Assembly: GCA_023853785.1 (NCBI GenBank)
Contig: JAJIRX010000531.1
Coordinates: 1-54,331, forward strand
Direction: 5' to 3'
Length of the DNA stretch: 54,331 bases
Source: Psilocybe azurescens
Lineage: Eukaryota > Basidiomycota > Agaricomycetes > Agaricales > Agrocybaceae
Part shown: positions 53,864 through 54,331 of the stretch, one piece after another
How the letters are laid out: every line of letters starts with the position of its first letter
Numbering within the stretch: the stretch's first letter is position 1
Notes under the pieces: generated by a model
Told to the model about the DNA's origin: nothing
Databases searched by the model: none
The model's input: only the letters and a program-made list of their open reading frames with translations
Translations under genes and position numbers: made by a program

Positions 53864-54331
53864 TGTTAGTTTTTGTGATTAAACACTTTGTTTCTAATGT
53901 TCTACACTTGATATTTGGACTTGTACAAATGGACACTTAGTTAGAATTCGCTCTTTTCGGTGTTTTTGCACACTGTTCTGTTAATAACTTTTGTAGAGTA
54001 AAGTTATTCAAATTCTGATCACTGATCCGGAATCCCTCGTTGAGACGGTTCTGGTGATATATAATTTGTCACGTAATTATAGGTTTGGTGTTTTGACGCA
54101 ATATTGTGGACACCTATAGTCACGCCTCGCCATTTTTAGACACTTAGCCATGTAAAAGACCAGTATTCCTACTATGTCTGAGGAAACAAAGACACTAGAA
54201 CAAGATTTGGAGTCTACAGAAGCAATTTACTATTTTCACTCATACTTGTCATTGTTGCGCATTTGAGATTTGACTCTATTGTTACTCATCAGTATAGCTA
54301 CTGATTTGTGCATTATTGTCTATTTCTAACA
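53864..54331 (+). repeat. 3' LTR (468 bp)
   Basis: Starts TGTTAG and ends CTAACA at the last base of the window. It follows the G-rich ATCAGGGGTTG at 53853, a candidate polypurine-type plus-strand primer that occurs twice (also near 53799). Confidence 0.95.

Larger units (their letters stand above)
48865..54331 (+). mobile_element. Complete, young Ty1/copia retrotransposon
   Basis: The element has two LTRs (48865-49335 and 53864-54331), each starting TGTTAG and ending CTAACA. A primer site abuts the left LTR and one Gag-Pol coding region fills the interior. The 5 bases before it are TCAAT. The matching duplication would lie just beyond the window end. The LTRs differ only by three single-base length changes, so insertion is very recent. 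Confidence 0.92.

Overview
The window is eukaryotic and looks like a repeat-rich, transposon-dense accessory region of a mushroom-forming basidiomycete (Agaricomycetes). The evidence is the gene content. There is a fragment of a FunK1-type fungal protein kinase, and there are KDZ-type and CACTA-type transposases of the kind abundant in these fungi. Ty3/gypsy and Ty1/copia retrotransposons are present, and genes are cut by many short introns of about 50-60 bp with GT..AG borders and TACTAAC-like branch sites. No ribosomal RNA gene, CRISPR array or confident functional tRNA was seen.

Layout. (1) 1-7.4 kb: a decayed Ty3/gypsy element with a chromodomain (about 0.5-6.3 kb, minus strand). It appears to have landed inside a minus-strand FunK1 kinase gene, of which only the N-terminal part (6.3-7.4 kb) remains. 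(2) 7.7-32.1 kb: a degenerate tandem array of four units of about 6-7 kb. Each unit had a plus-strand module derived from a PP2A-family (possibly Ppg1-like) Ser/Thr phosphatase gene and a convergent minus-strand six-exon gene for a small multi-pass membrane protein of a family I do not recognise. The phosphatase is broken in units 1, 2 and 4 and deleted from unit 3. The membrane-protein gene is intact in units 2 and 3, nearly intact in unit 4 and 5'-truncated in unit 1. Unit 2/3 filler holds a tRNA-like sequence and a possible small inverted-repeat element. (3) 32.3-36.8 kb: direct repeats, a 0.66-kb element with CACTA-type inverted ends, and a CACTA (Transposase_21 type) transposase gene. (4) 37.4-38.6 kb: a wrecked aspartate-semialdehyde dehydrogenase gene with two internal tandem expansions (24 bp x4 and about 112 bp x5). 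(5) 39.0-44.7 kb: a probable KDZ-type DNA transposon region with a plus-strand multi-exon gene, minisatellites, a CxC5/CxC6-KDZ transposase gene and a further unknown gene. (6) 44.8-54.3 kb: two plus-strand Ty1/copia elements. The first is truncated inside reverse transcriptase. The second is complete with near-identical LTRs.

A theme across the window is single-base indels in homopolymer runs. The two LTRs of the youngest copia element differ only by three such indels and, by eye, by no substitution. Many apparent frameshifts in transposon genes, and one in membrane-protein copy 4, may therefore be assembly or sequencing errors rather than true decay.

The best candidate for something undescribed is the tandem membrane-protein family. 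Its intact copies are conserved across six exons while the convergent phosphatase modules beside them have decayed. I could not assign a function to it.
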